This document shows positions 8,187-16,045 of a stretch of 34,169 bases of DNA, one piece after another (the stretch's first letter is position 1; every line of letters starts with the position of its first letter). Source of the DNA: Candidatus Omnitrophota bacterium (GTDB lineage: Bacteria; Omnitrophota; Gorgyraeia; Velamenicoccales; Velamenicoccaceae); NCBI GenBank assembly GCA_020052645.1, contig JAGVOQ010000027.1, forward strand, positions 1 through 34,169, given 5' to 3'. The position numbers and the translations under genes were made by a program. The notes beneath the pieces are model-generated. The model was given only the letters and a program-made list of their open reading frames with translations. It did not search any database and was not told the DNA's origin.

Positions 8187-8648
8187 ATGCCTAAAAAAAA
8201 TATCAAAGAGATAAGAGCTATTTTGGTAAAAGCGCTTAAGGCGCATCATACGCCGCATGAGATTGCGCTAGGAATCGCTATAGGTTCTTTTATTGCGGTT
8301 CTTCCTTTGTATGGCCTTCACACAGTTCTTTGCGTGCTCGCCATAATCTTAATCCCTAAGGCCAATAAAATAGCGATATTTTTAGGAACAAACATTTCTT
8401 TGCCACCGACGATCCCAGTGATCACCTGGACGGCGTACGATATCGGCCGTTTCTTGCTCGCGGATAAACGCTATCCGCCGCTTTCATGGGAATATATCAG
8501 GAATTTTAAAATCGAGCGGCTAAGCGAATTCTACTACCCTTTATTTATAGGGAGTTTGGTGTTGGGATTGATATGTGCGGTGGTTTTTTATTTTATTACT
8601 TTAGCTGTAGTTAATTATTGCAGAAAGAAACACCTGCTTGAAAAATGA
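8187..8648 (+). CDS. DUF2062 membrane protein
   Basis: A 153-residue integral membrane protein. The sequence HHTPHEIALGIAIGSFIAVLPLYGLHTVL (residues about 20-48) and LGTNISLPPTIPVITWTAYDIGRFLL are typical of DUF2062, a domain often found beside or fused to glycosyltransferases. Three to four hydrophobic segments are visible. No biochemical function is established. It ends the plus-strand cluster and is followed by a terminator. Start chosen as the first ATG; no clear Shine-Dalgarno. Confidence 0.82.
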   Translation: MPKKNIKEIRAILVKALKAHHTPHEIALGIAIGSFIAVLPLYGLHTVLCVLAIILIPKANKIAIFLGTNISLPPTIPVITWTAYDIGRFLLADKRYPPLSWEYIRNFKIERLSEFYYPLFIGSLVLGLICAVVFYFITLAVVNYCRKKHLLEK

Positions 8649-8694
8649 TTTTGTCGATTGCTTCGCAAGGCGAAAATTTATTGCTTAATGTGTG

Positions 8695-8720
8695 GGAAAA
8701 TCAGCAGATTTCCTTTTTTT
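8695..8720 (+). terminator. Rho-independent terminator after the DUF2062 gene
   Basis: GGAAAATC faces GATTTCC with one bulged A and loop AGCA, followed by seven T. It lies in the 117-base gap between the converging DUF2062 and plsC-like genes. Confidence 0.65.
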
Positions 8721-8765
8721 AAAGAGAGGCTAAGGGCAGGGATTGGTTTTTAGGGACAGGCCTTT

Positions 8766-9482
8766 TTATTTTTTTTCTAAAACAGAGCGTGCCAGATCCC
8801 TGAGCTTGGCGAAGTCCGATGCCTGATAATGGGCTGTTTCTAAGGCCGGCATGATTTTTAGCTTAGCTGTGGTTTTTGCCGAAAAAATCCAGCTGCCCTT
8901 AGGTATGGCGGTGCCAGTGTCTTCAAACACAATGGGTAATATCGGGACGTGTTCTTTTATGGCGAGTTTGAACGCGCCGTTACGAAAGTCACCGATTTCT
9001 TTTGTTTCGCTTCGCGTTCCTTCCGGAAAAAAGAGGACGGACATTCCACCGCGTAACCATTGAGCGGCTTCTCTGTAAACTTTCTTTATGCTACCGAAAT
9101 TGCCTCTTTCAAGTTTTATATGTTTAGTAAGAGACAATGACCAGCCGATGAAGGGAATTTTAAATAAGCTTTTTTTGGCGACCCACTTGAATTGCATTTT
9201 TATTTGATAAGCGAGCACGATATCGCCCAGGCTTTGGTGATTGGCGATAATAACATAAGTGCGTTTTTTGTCGATATTGTTTAAACCGCTTATGTCTATT
9301 TTCCAAAAGGGATTGAGCGCGATGACCGCATCTGACCACCAGAAGCACTGCCGGTGAGCGAGGGTGCGTTTTTTATCAAAGGGATAGGAAAGGGCCGCGC
9401 ATAACAACACCGCAAAGTAAAGAATAATGGTGAGTACGCAGATGTAAAACCAGATAAGTATTGATAGAAGGATTTTTTTCAT
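8766..9482 (-). CDS. plsC: 1-acyl-sn-glycerol-3-phosphate acyltransferase (PlsC family)
   Basis: A 238-residue protein with an N-terminal membrane segment (residues 3-32). The catalytic HX4D motif is His82-QSLG-Asp87, and FPEGTRSE (152-159) is the glycerol-phosphate-binding block of the LPLAT superfamily. It should acylate lysophosphatidic acid to phosphatidic acid at the inner membrane. It lies 63 bases downstream of a ketoacyl-ACP synthase on the same strand, so the pair could make and attach a particular acyl chain. Other LPLAT members (lyso-ornithine lipid, hopanoid or glycolipid acyltransferases) share these motifs, so the acceptor is not certain. Confidence 0.85.
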   Translation of the reverse strand: MKKILLSILIWFYICVLTIILYFAVLLCAALSYPFDKKRTLAHRQCFWWSDAVIALNPFWKIDISGLNNIDKKRTYVIIANHQSLGDIVLAYQIKMQFKWVAKKSLFKIPFIGWSLSLTKHIKLERGNFGSIKKVYREAAQWLRGGMSVLFFPEGTRSETKEIGDFRNGAFKLAIKEHVPILPIVFEDTGTAIPKGSWIFSAKTTAKLKIMPALETAHYQASDFAKLRDLARSVLEKK

Positions 9483-9545
9483 AATGGGAATATCATAGTT
9501 GACCGTACGGATATTGTCAAGAATCGGTTATTAAGGTGGGGAGCT

Positions 9546-10784
9546 CTATATCTTTCCGATTATTAATGCCGCATTTTTTCCGCCAAAACCAAAAGAGTTC
9601 TTTAGGATTATTTTCGGATTGGCTTTGATGGCTTTGTTGGGAACATAATTTAAATCGCATTCAGGGTCAGAAACCTCTTGGTTAATCGTCGGATGAATAA
9701 TACCTTTTTCTAGCGCAAGTAGCGCTGCGCAAATTTCTAATGCTCCCGCAGCAGCAATAGAATGTCCAATCATCGATTTTGTAGAAGAGACTGGAATTTC
9801 TTTTGCCCTGTCGCCGAAGATTCTTTTGATGACCATAGTTTCGATTCTATCGTTGAGCGGGGTTGAAGTACCATGGGCATTGATATAATTAACATCTTTC
9901 GGTTCGATTTTTGCGTCCTGAATAGCTAAGCGCATAGCCCTTTCTGCCTGTTGTCCTTGCGGGTCAGGGCTGGTAATGTGGTAGGCATCGCAGGTAGAAC
10001 TTACGCCAAGTATTTCTCCGTAAATGTGCGCCCCTCTTTTTTTAGCGTATTCTAATTCTTCTAAAAGCAATACACCGGCGCCCTCGCTTAAAACGAAACC
10101 GTCTCTTAACTGATCAAAAGGGCGTGAAGCTGTTTCAGGTGTATCATTTCTTTTGGATAGAGCCCTTAAAACGCAAAAACCACTGAATATCGGAGCAAAA
10201 AGCGGCGCATCGCTGCCACCAACAATAACTGAATCTACGGTGTTCTTTTGTATTAAATCTCGTGCAAGACTAAGTGCATCTGAAGACGATGAACATGCGG
10301 TAGATAAGGAGAGGCTTGGCCCTTGCAAACCAAATTCAAGGGAGATGCAGCTTGCCGCAGCATCAGGAAAAGTAGCGATGGCCGTAAAGGTATTGATTTT
10401 CATTGGGCCTTTAGCGAGGTAAGAATTTTTATATTCATTTAAGATGAAACCCTTGCCAGCCATAGTCGTTGCAAGAATCACGCCGATTCTTTCTAAGTTA
10501 CAAGCAGCAAGGTCTAGTCGGGAATCTGTAAAGGCAAGCTTGGCTGCTGCTATAGCCAGATGCGTGGTGCGGTCCATTCTTCGGGCTTTTTTAGAGTCAA
10601 TAAATTGAGAAATATCTAAATCAATTTCTCCGGCAATTTTTGTAGGAAATGGGGTAGGGTCAAAGCGGGTGATTGTTCTGATTCCGGATTTACCGTCGAT
10701 CAATGCAGCCCAAAAATTATCTTTTCCTATAGTATTGGGTGCTACTGTTCCTAAGCCAGTAATTACTACGCGGCGTTTCTGCAT
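9546..10784 (-). CDS. fabF: Beta-ketoacyl-ACP synthase II family (FabF-like)
   Basis: A 412-residue condensing enzyme of normal FabF length. The Cys-His-His triad is complete: Cys164 in STACSSSSDAL, His304 in NAHGTSTPLND and His341 in STKSMIGHSIAAAG. The C-terminal loop reads NSFGFGGKN where FabF normally has GGTN, a Thr-to-Lys change near the active-site gate. It extends acyl-ACP with malonyl-ACP in fatty acid or secondary lipid synthesis. No acpP, fabG or fabD is adjacent, unlike the usual fab cluster, so it may be a secondary KS working with the plsC-like gene. A good minus-strand promoter precedes it (10823-10850) and AAAAAAGGA is the ribosome binding site. Confidence 0.88.
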   Translation of the reverse strand: MQKRRVVITGLGTVAPNTIGKDNFWAALIDGKSGIRTITRFDPTPFPTKIAGEIDLDISQFIDSKKARRMDRTTHLAIAAAKLAFTDSRLDLAACNLERIGVILATTMAGKGFILNEYKNSYLAKGPMKINTFTAIATFPDAAASCISLEFGLQGPSLSLSTACSSSSDALSLARDLIQKNTVDSVIVGGSDAPLFAPIFSGFCVLRALSKRNDTPETASRPFDQLRDGFVLSEGAGVLLLEELEYAKKRGAHIYGEILGVSSTCDAYHITSPDPQGQQAERAMRLAIQDAKIEPKDVNYINAHGTSTPLNDRIETMVIKRIFGDRAKEIPVSSTKSMIGHSIAAAGALEICAALLALEKGIIHPTINQEVSDPECDLNYVPNKAIKANPKIILKNSFGFGGKNAALIIGKI

Positions 10785-10822
10785 TTTTATAATCCTTTTT
10801 TAGGAATAAATTTAACGAATGG

Positions 10823-10850
10823 ATTATATCATAGCTATCATGTGTTTCAA
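10823..10850 (-). promoter_or_regulatory. Promoter of the fabF-plsC operon
   Basis: On the minus strand -35 TTGAAA (10850-10845) and -10 TATAAT (10828-10823) are separated by 16 bases, about 40 bases before the fabF-like start. The rest of the 358-base intergenic region 10785-11142 holds the palindromic repeat at 11081 and nothing else I can name. Confidence 0.7.
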
Positions 10851-11080
10851 AGATTTAAAAAAAGCCTTATTATGCCTCGGTACAATAAGTTAACTCTATT
10901 ACCTCTAAAGCATTAATTTCTGAAAGACTTAAACAAGATAAGGCGTTTTCGCAGTTCTTTAGTTTTTTAACGCTCTGTGATAGAATATCTATCTAATGGT
11001 TGATAGGTATTGTGAAAGATTTTTTGTTTGAAGTAAAATCATGTTGAGATAAAACTATCGATACTCCAAAAAGAAGATTT

Positions 11081-11117
11081 ACCCCGTTAGAGAACGAAGT
11101 TCTCTAACGGGGTTTAC
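11081..11117. repeat. Palindromic element, compact copy upstream of the Cache gene
   Basis: ACCCCGTTAGAGAAC (11081-11095) and GTTCTCTAACGGGGT (11099-11113) form a perfect 15-bp stem with loop GAA, followed by TTAC. It ends 26 bases before the Cache gene start. There is no long T-run, so it is not an ordinary terminator. It is one of a family also seen at 12365, 27106, 27231, 28137 and 32323. Confidence 0.9.
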
Positions 11118-11142
11118 AAAAGTAGAACATAATGGAGGGGTT

Positions 11143-11985
11143 ATGAAGAAAGCGATACCTTTGAGTTTTGCGATGATTGCATTGACCGCTGTTAATGTTT
11201 TTTGTATGGATCTTGATGTTATGATGCCGGCCCTTGAAAAAGCTAAGGCTGGCATAGCGGCCACGTTTGTCTCGATAGATAAGAGCCTCTCTGGTGCAGC
11301 CAAGGAGTTGTCAAAAGTTGATTTAAAAGGGGAAGATGCGCGAAATATATTAAACGTTTTGTGTAAGGATCGGCCCTATGTGGTGGATTGTTCTATCATC
11401 GATACGACGGGTACGATGATTGTGGTTGAGCCGGCGGAATATAAAAAGCATGAAGGCTCGGATATAAGCACACAAGCGCATATTGTGAGTTTTCTCAAGA
11501 CACAAAAGCCTGTTCTCAGCGGGGTTTTTCATTCAGTTGAAGGTATAGAAGTCATAGATTTTAATTATCCAATATTTTCCGATAAAGGTGAGTTTCTCGG
11601 GGCGGTTAGCATGTTGGTAAAACAGGATGCACTCGCTGATGATGTTCTTATGCCGCTTGTTAAAAACCTGGCGTGTAAAGCATGGATGATGCAGAAAGAC
11701 GGCTTAATCATCTATGACCCGGATCCGAATCAAGTAGGAAAGAACATTTTTACGGATGAGCTTTTTCTTCCTTTTAGAGATTTAGTTTCATTTTCAAAGA
11801 CGGTGGCCGGTTCAAGGGATGGAGCCGGTTCTTATGATTTTTACTCAAAAGGGTTGGAAAATAAAACAGTCGTTAAAAAATCTGCCGTGTGGGATACTGT
11901 TTCTTTATATGGCACGGAATGGCGCATTATTATCATGGAAGCTGATAAGGTGCTGGCTGTTACAAATGATATGGGTAATCTTTGA
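11143..11985 (+). CDS. Secreted stand-alone Cache-domain protein
   Basis: A 280-residue protein with a signal peptide (KKAIPLSFAMIALTAVNVFC) and no later membrane segment. The body resembles a dCACHE extracellular ligand-binding domain: YVVDCSIIDTTGTMIVVEPA, then DFNYPIFSDKGEFLGAVSML (membrane-distal half), then DGLIIYDPDPNQVGKNIFTD and a final YGTEWRIIIMEAD (membrane-proximal half). Cache domains normally sit on chemoreceptors or kinases; here the domain is alone, so it probably acts as a periplasmic binding or sensing partner. Good ribosome binding site GGAGGGG. The next gene follows after 22 bases, also with a signal peptide. Confidence 0.75.
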   Translation: MKKAIPLSFAMIALTAVNVFCMDLDVMMPALEKAKAGIAATFVSIDKSLSGAAKELSKVDLKGEDARNILNVLCKDRPYVVDCSIIDTTGTMIVVEPAEYKKHEGSDISTQAHIVSFLKTQKPVLSGVFHSVEGIEVIDFNYPIFSDKGEFLGAVSMLVKQDALADDVLMPLVKNLACKAWMMQKDGLIIYDPDPNQVGKNIFTDELFLPFRDLVSFSKTVAGSRDGAGSYDFYSKGLENKTVVKKSAVWDTVSLYGTEWRIIIMEADKVLAVTNDMGNL

Positions 11986-12007
11986 CAATAAAGTGAGGAG
12001 GAGCGCA

Positions 12008-12352
12008 ATGAAAAAACTTTCCGTTTTTTTTCTTTTGTTTTTAACAGTAGCTGTTTTTAACGTCTATGCGCATCCGCCATCGGATATTAAAATTACTTAT
12101 GACCCCGCGACAAAGATGCTTGAGGCTGTCATTTTTCATGATGTTAATAATCCTGCTTCGCACTATATCAAGAAAGTTGATGTAGGGTTAAATGGACAAG
12201 AGGTTGTTGGCCAGGTCCTATCGCGCCAGGATAATAATGAGAGCCAGACGGTTAAGTTTTTGATTCCTCAAGTTAAAACCGGCGATGTGCTTTCTGTTGA
12301 AGGATATTGCAATATCAGCGGGAAATTAGAAAAAAAACTTAAAATATCTTAA
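12008..12352 (+). CDS. Secreted superoxide-reductase-like (SORL fold) protein, degenerate iron site
   Basis: A 114-residue protein starting at ATG 12008 with a strong GAGGAGGAG site; the frame is open further upstream but that part is antisense to nothing and lacks a start site. Residues 1-21 are a signal peptide ending in AYA-like VYA. The mature chain has HDVNNPASHYIKKVDVGLNG and GYCNISGKLE, which resemble the HPxxxxHxI and CNxHG iron-ligand regions of desulfoferrodoxin/neelaredoxin. The last His is Ser here, so normal superoxide reductase activity is doubtful. A SoxZ-like Ig fold is the alternative. It is probably co-transcribed with the Cache gene; a role with OsmC and rubrerythrin in redox stress is inference. 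Confidence 0.55.
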   Translation: MKKLSVFFLLFLTVAVFNVYAHPPSDIKITYDPATKMLEAVIFHDVNNPASHYIKKVDVGLNGQEVVGQVLSRQDNNESQTVKFLIPQVKTGDVLSVEGYCNISGKLEKKLKIS

Positions 12353-12364
12353 CGTTTAAGTAAG

Positions 12365-12396
12365 CCCTGTTAGAGAGCTTCGTTCTCTAACAGAGT
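12365..12396. repeat. Palindromic element, diverged compact copy
   Basis: CTGTTAGAGA (12367-12376) pairs with TCTCTAACAG (12384-12393). Compared with the 11081 copy, CCGTT has become CTGTT and AACGG has become AACAG, a compensated pair change that keeps the stem. It begins 12 bases after the stop of the SOR-like gene, so the Cache/SOR-like pair is bracketed by two copies. Confidence 0.8.
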
Positions 12397-12446
12397 AAGC
12401 AGCTTAAATTTTTAAAATCGAAGAATTGTGATGTGAGGGGGATGAG

Positions 12447-12833
12447 ATGGCTATGTATCATGTCGATATTACCAATCAAGGCGATTATTCGTTTAATGTT
12501 AAATCTAAAGAGTCTGAATTTGTCGTAGATATAAAAGGAAAAGGCATAACTCCTCCGGATACGCTCTTAGCCAGCCTGGGCACATGCATAGGTGTTTATC
12601 TGCGCAAGTACGCCGAAGGCGTCAAGCTTGAGATCCCGGAATTCAGCATAAAGGTAGACGCGGAATTCAGCCTTGAGCCGCCGGTTTGTTTTAGGAAAAT
12701 AAACGTAAAGATAGATTTAAAAGGGATTACGTTTGACGAACGAAGGCTTAAGTCTCTCCATGAATTTATAAAAAACTGTCCTGTGCACAGGACGCTGGAG
12801 AGTAATCCCGAAGTTGAAATAAAAATAGAATAA
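12447..12833 (+). CDS. OsmC/Ohr family peroxiredoxin-like protein
   Basis: A 128-residue soluble protein. TPPDTLLASLGTCIGVYL (residues about 36-53) holds the first conserved Cys at the start of the long helix and KNCPVHRTLE (about 111-120) the second, the two-cysteine arrangement of OsmC-type thiol peroxidases that reduce organic hydroperoxides. Length is close to the short OsmC group. GAGGGGG lies upstream of the ATG. It follows the SOR-like gene, so an oxidative-stress function fits, though YhfA-like members with unclear substrates cannot be excluded. Confidence 0.85.
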   Translation: MAMYHVDITNQGDYSFNVKSKESEFVVDIKGKGITPPDTLLASLGTCIGVYLRKYAEGVKLEIPEFSIKVDAEFSLEPPVCFRKINVKIDLKGITFDERRLKSLHEFIKNCPVHRTLESNPEVEIKIE

Positions 12834-12851
12834 AAATTACATTGTCGGTTT

Positions 12852-12878
12852 AAAAACCTGTATTTTTAGGTTTTCTTT
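12852..12878 (+). terminator. Terminator after the OsmC gene
   Basis: AAAACCT (12853-12859) pairs with AGGTTTT (12868-12874), followed by CTTT. The A/T-rich stem base is fairly symmetrical, so it could also work on the minus strand. Confidence 0.55.
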
Positions 12879-12882
12879 AGTA

Positions 12883-12911
12883 TTGTATCATTGTGTAATT
12901 TGGAATATAAT
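12883..12911 (+). promoter_or_regulatory. Promoter placed for a leaderless mRNA
   Basis: -35 TTGTAT (12883-12888), 17-base spacer, perfect -10 TATAAT (12906-12911). Transcription would start about 7 bases after the -10, which is the ATG at 12918. No Shine-Dalgarno is present before that ATG. Confidence 0.65.
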
Positions 12912-12917
12912 TGCTGC

Positions 12918-14756
12918 ATGTTTTTTCTACGCACAACAATCCAATCGCTTGGCATCCTGATCATAAGTGTTTTTACGGCAGGGTGTGTTCATACCTATGT
13001 TCCTCATCGCGATGTTATGCCGACTCGTGAGGCGCGAGTCCCTATCCTTTTGTATCACCATATAGCCCAATTGCCTGATAATGCCAGCCCTGCGCAGAAG
13101 CGCTGGACGCTTACGCCGGAACAATTTGACGATCAAATACGATGGATCGTCAAGCACGGATTTCATCCCGTTACTATGGCAGAGTTAAGTGGTCATTTGA
13201 AAGACGGCCTGCCTTTGCCTCTTAAGCCAATTGTTATTTCTTTTGATGACGGCTGGAAAGATCAATATAATAATGCGTTTCCTATACTAAAGAAATATAA
13301 TTTTAAAGCGACATTTTTTATTATTACGGATTCTGTCGGCCATTCAGCCTATATGAATTGGGATGAAGTTTTGAAAATTTCTGATTCCGCCATGGATATT
13401 GAGTTGCATTCGCACACACACGCAAGACTTCCAGCCTTATCCGTTAAAGAAGCCTGGCAGGAGATTGATGATTCAAAGAAGATTTTAGAAAACCATTTAA
13501 AAAAGCCGGTTTCTGTTTTTGCCTATCCATACGGCCATTATGATGATGAGATTATCTCTCTCGTAAAAGATGCTGGGTTTGATGCGGCTGTTACGTTGAG
13601 CGGTTTAAACAATGGATATTTATTTCGAGCGGATCAATCTTACACAATGTCGCGCTATGCTGTTGAAGGCTCGGATAAATTGGAGTATGTCTCTCAATTA
13701 AAAGACGTCCCAACATCTATTTGCCCGGCCTTATTTGTTTCTCTGGTGCAATATCCTTCCATATTCTCAAATAAGGAAGGGATTGACGCGTTGATTGAAT
13801 TTGCGGCTCAAGCGAACATCAACACGCTTTTTATTCAGGTTTACCGGGAAAATAAAGCCTGGTTTCCGTCGCAGATTGCTGATGATTCTCCCTACGAAAA
13901 AAGCCGCCTTGATCTTGCTGAAGATGCTCTTGCGCGGATCATTAGATTGGCTCACAGTAAAGGCATCCAGGTCCATGCCTGGCTTAATTTATTGAGCTTG
14001 TCCCAAAATAAAAATGCGGAGTTTCTTAAAAAATATGGGCCCGATGTTTTGACCAGGAATTTAAAACATAAGAAGAGGTTTAGTGATTATTTGATCGATG
14101 CCCAGTATTTTTTAGAGCCTGGCGATCTGCGGGTGCGAAGAGATCTTTCAAAAATAGTCTCAGAGCTTTTGAGCGCATATCCAGAGCTGGATGGTATTCA
14201 GTTTGATTATATTCGTTATCCGGATTTGGAACCTCACTACGGATACGCGAAAAGCAACGTTGAACGTTTTAAGAAAACGACAGGCTTGAGCGTTATTGAT
14301 GAGCAAAGCCTTGTGTGGAAACAGTGGAAGCGCGCCCAGGTCACGGAATTATTGACCATTCTTGTTAAAACAGCGCGTTCTTTAAGGCCCAATATTCAAG
14401 TTTCAGCTACGGGGTGTATGCCTTTGATTCGTGCTACGCATGAAGCTTATCAGGATTGGCCGTCTTGGATTAACCATGGGCTGATAGATTTTGTGACCCT
14501 TATGGATTATTCTCCTGATCCGCAAGAGTTTAGGCGGTGGTTGGTTGTTGCACAAGAAAAGGTGTCTGATCTATCCAGGGTGAGGGTAGGTATCGGTGCT
14601 TACAAGCTTGTGAATGCTTCGGAATCATTCGATTCTGAATTCCATACGCTGAAAGAACTTGGAATGAAAGGTGCCATTTTTCATTACGGAAGTCTTTTGG
14701 AAAGCCAACAGCTAAAATCAATTGTCATTAAAAAAAATAGCCCCGAAGACCGCTGA
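12918..14756 (+). CDS. PgaB-like lipoprotein: polysaccharide deacetylase plus GHL10-type glycosidase
   Basis: A 612-residue lipoprotein starting at ATG 12918 (a TTG at 12891 is upstream of the -10 and less likely). The signal peptide ends in the lipobox F-T-A-G-Cys23. Residues about 40-240 are a NodB deacetylase domain: SFDDGW (metal Asp111 within Asp110-Asp111), HSHTH (164-168) and YPYGHYDD. Residues about 270-600 are a GHL10-like TIM barrel with IQVYRENKAWFPS, AWLNL and DGIQFDYIRYP. The same two-domain plan, deacetylase then glycosidase on an outer-membrane-directed lipoprotein, is seen in PgaB/IcaB-type enzymes that process poly-N-acetylglucosamine. No pgaA, pgaC or pgaD is nearby. Substrate is inferred only. 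Confidence 0.85.
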   Translation: MFFLRTTIQSLGILIISVFTAGCVHTYVPHRDVMPTREARVPILLYHHIAQLPDNASPAQKRWTLTPEQFDDQIRWIVKHGFHPVTMAELSGHLKDGLPLPLKPIVISFDDGWKDQYNNAFPILKKYNFKATFFIITDSVGHSAYMNWDEVLKISDSAMDIELHSHTHARLPALSVKEAWQEIDDSKKILENHLKKPVSVFAYPYGHYDDEIISLVKDAGFDAAVTLSGLNNGYLFRADQSYTMSRYAVEGSDKLEYVSQLKDVPTSICPALFVSLVQYPSIFSNKEGIDALIEFAAQANINTLFIQVYRENKAWFPSQIADDSPYEKSRLDLAEDALARIIRLAHSKGIQVHAWLNLLSLSQNKNAEFLKKYGPDVLTRNLKHKKRFSDYLIDAQYFLEPGDLRVRRDLSKIVSELLSAYPELDGIQFDYIRYPDLEPHYGYAKSNVERFKKTTGLSVIDEQSLVWKQWKRAQVTELLTILVKTARSLRPNIQVSATGCMPLIRATHEAYQDWPSWINHGLIDFVTLMDYSPDPQEFRRWLVVAQEKVSDLSRVRVGIGAYKLVNASESFDSEFHTLKELGMKGAIFHYGSLLESQQLKSIVIKKNSPEDR

Positions 14757-14779
14757 TCATGAGGCCGTTTTAAATTTTC

Positions 14780-14807
14780 TTGCTTGCCTCAATAGATAGG
14801 CTATAAT
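14780..14807 (+). promoter_or_regulatory. Promoter for the basic protein and rubrerythrin
   Basis: -35 TTGCTT (14780-14785), 16-base spacer, perfect -10 TATAAT (14802-14807). The roughly 95-base leader contains AAAGGC facing GCCTTT (about 14827-14855), a possible hairpin, before the GAGAGGA site of the gene at 14910. Confidence 0.7.
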
Positions 14808-14909
14808 AGGACAAACATTGGCTCTTAAAAGGCGCTGGAAACGGGAATGCCTTTAAGTCAGGAATCAGGATTTTGAAGTTCATGTTAGAAAAAAAGAAGA
14901 GAGGATTCT

Positions 14910-15347
14910 ATGAGTGAACAAATCGGGAATGAAAATTTGGAAGGACTTCCGTCATCTGAAACGGATGTGGTGGTCTTAATCAAGCAAATGCAACAACGGC
15001 TGACGGCTTTGGAGAAGAAGATTGATATTTTGATCAGTCAATCCCAGGAAAAGTCTTTTAGGCCTAAGCCTTTTTCAAAACCATTCCGGTCTTTTGATCG
15101 TCATGATCGTTTTGACAGAGGAAAAGAACATTCTTTCGGTGATAGAAAATTTTCTCACAATCGTCCTGATGAAAGACGTCCTCGTGAAGAAGGCAGAAGT
15201 TTCGGCTATAAAAAGAAATCTTATGATCATGAGAGGCCGAGTGATTTTAACCCAGAGCGCCGTTTTGATAAGCGCCCTGTCGGCGAGCATCGTGGTTTTA
15301 GTGCGAAAAAGAAGCCTTTTGTTCATAAACATAGAGATCGGGAATGA
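14910..15347 (+). CDS. Basic disordered protein with N-terminal coiled coil
   Basis: A 145-residue protein I cannot assign to a named family. Residues about 18-46 (VVVLIKQMQQRLTALEKKID) form a short coiled coil. The remainder is low complexity and strongly basic, built of Phe/Arg/Asp/His/Lys clusters such as SFDRHDRFDRGKEHSFGDRK and ending KHRDRE. This composition suggests RNA or DNA binding or phase separation. Similar tails occur in front of CxxC-x17-CxxC domains in related bacteria, but that zinc ribbon is absent here; the one at 820-987 is separate. It has a good ribosome binding site and lies 29 bases before rubrerythrin. Confidence 0.65.
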   Translation: MSEQIGNENLEGLPSSETDVVVLIKQMQQRLTALEKKIDILISQSQEKSFRPKPFSKPFRSFDRHDRFDRGKEHSFGDRKFSHNRPDERRPREEGRSFGYKKKSYDHERPSDFNPERRFDKRPVGEHRGFSAKKKPFVHKHRDRE

Positions 15348-15376
15348 TTAGATAGGTTGACAAAAGGAGAATTATC

Positions 15377-15955
15377 ATGTCGAAATCAATTAAGGGGACT
15401 AAAACAGAGAAGAATTTGCTGGCGTCTTTTGCAGGGGAATCACAGGCAAGGAACCGTTATACGTATTTTGCTTCTGCCGCGCGCAAAGAGGGCCATGAAC
15501 AGATAGCCAATATTTTTATTGAAACTGCCGAAAATGAAAAAGAACACGCCAAGGTATTTTTCAAATACCTCGAAGGAGGAGATGTCCAGATTACAGCATC
15601 GTACCCTGCCGGGGTTATAAAAGATGCGAAATCTAACCTCGAAGAGGCTGCTGCTGGAGAAAATCTTGAGTGGACAACCTTGTACGCGGATTTCGCAAAG
15701 ACCGCCAAAGACGAAGGGTTTGATGAAATAGCGAAATCTTTTGAACAGATCGCAAAGGTTGAAAAATTCCATGAGGCCAGATATAGGAAGCTTGTTAATA
15801 ACATTGCTCAAAAAGAGGTGTTTAAGAAAAAAGAATCGGTTCAGTGGCATTGCATTAACTGTGGGTATGTTTTCGAAGGACCGGAGGCACCTATGCAGTG
15901 TCCGGCTTGCAAACATCCTCAAGGCTATTATGAGGTGCTCGCGCAGAACTATTAA
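15377..15955 (+). CDS. rbr: Rubrerythrin
   Basis: A 192-residue protein of normal rubrerythrin length. The diiron four-helix domain (residues 1-145) shows Glu21 in GESQARNRY, Glu54-x2-His57 in ENEKEH, and Glu129-x2-His132 in EKFHEARY. The C-terminal rubredoxin-like domain has Cys159-x2-Cys162 and Cys175-x2-Cys178. The enzyme reduces hydrogen peroxide in the cytoplasm of anaerobes. AAAGGAG precedes the ATG. With OsmC and the SOR-like protein within 4 kb, the region has an oxidative-stress theme typical of strict anaerobes exposed to air. Confidence 0.96.
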   Translation: MSKSIKGTKTEKNLLASFAGESQARNRYTYFASAARKEGHEQIANIFIETAENEKEHAKVFFKYLEGGDVQITASYPAGVIKDAKSNLEEAAAGENLEWTTLYADFAKTAKDEGFDEIAKSFEQIAKVEKFHEARYRKLVNNIAQKEVFKKKESVQWHCINCGYVFEGPEAPMQCPACKHPQGYYEVLAQNY

Positions 15956-16014
15956 TTTATCAATGATCAGGTATCGCCTGGAATTAAAAATGGAGCCCAC
16001 CTAAGGCTTTAAAT

Positions 16015-16033
16015 CCCTAAGGTTCCCTTAGGG
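16015..16033. repeat. Perfect hairpin after rubrerythrin
   Basis: CCCTAAGG pairs with CCTTAGGG around a TTC loop. No T-run follows, so termination is doubtful; the 3-base loop is like that of the compact palindromic elements though the arm sequence differs. Confidence 0.6.
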
Positions 16034-16045
16034 CGGAATGCCCAA

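Noticed and set aside
11081-11120. Palindrome as an ordinary rho-independent terminator
   Set aside because: It lacks a T-run, is perfectly symmetrical, lies just before a start codon, and recurs inside coding sequence.
12891-12917. TTG start for the PgaB-like gene
   Set aside because: It lies upstream of the -10 box; ATG 12918 gives a clean lipoprotein signal peptide.
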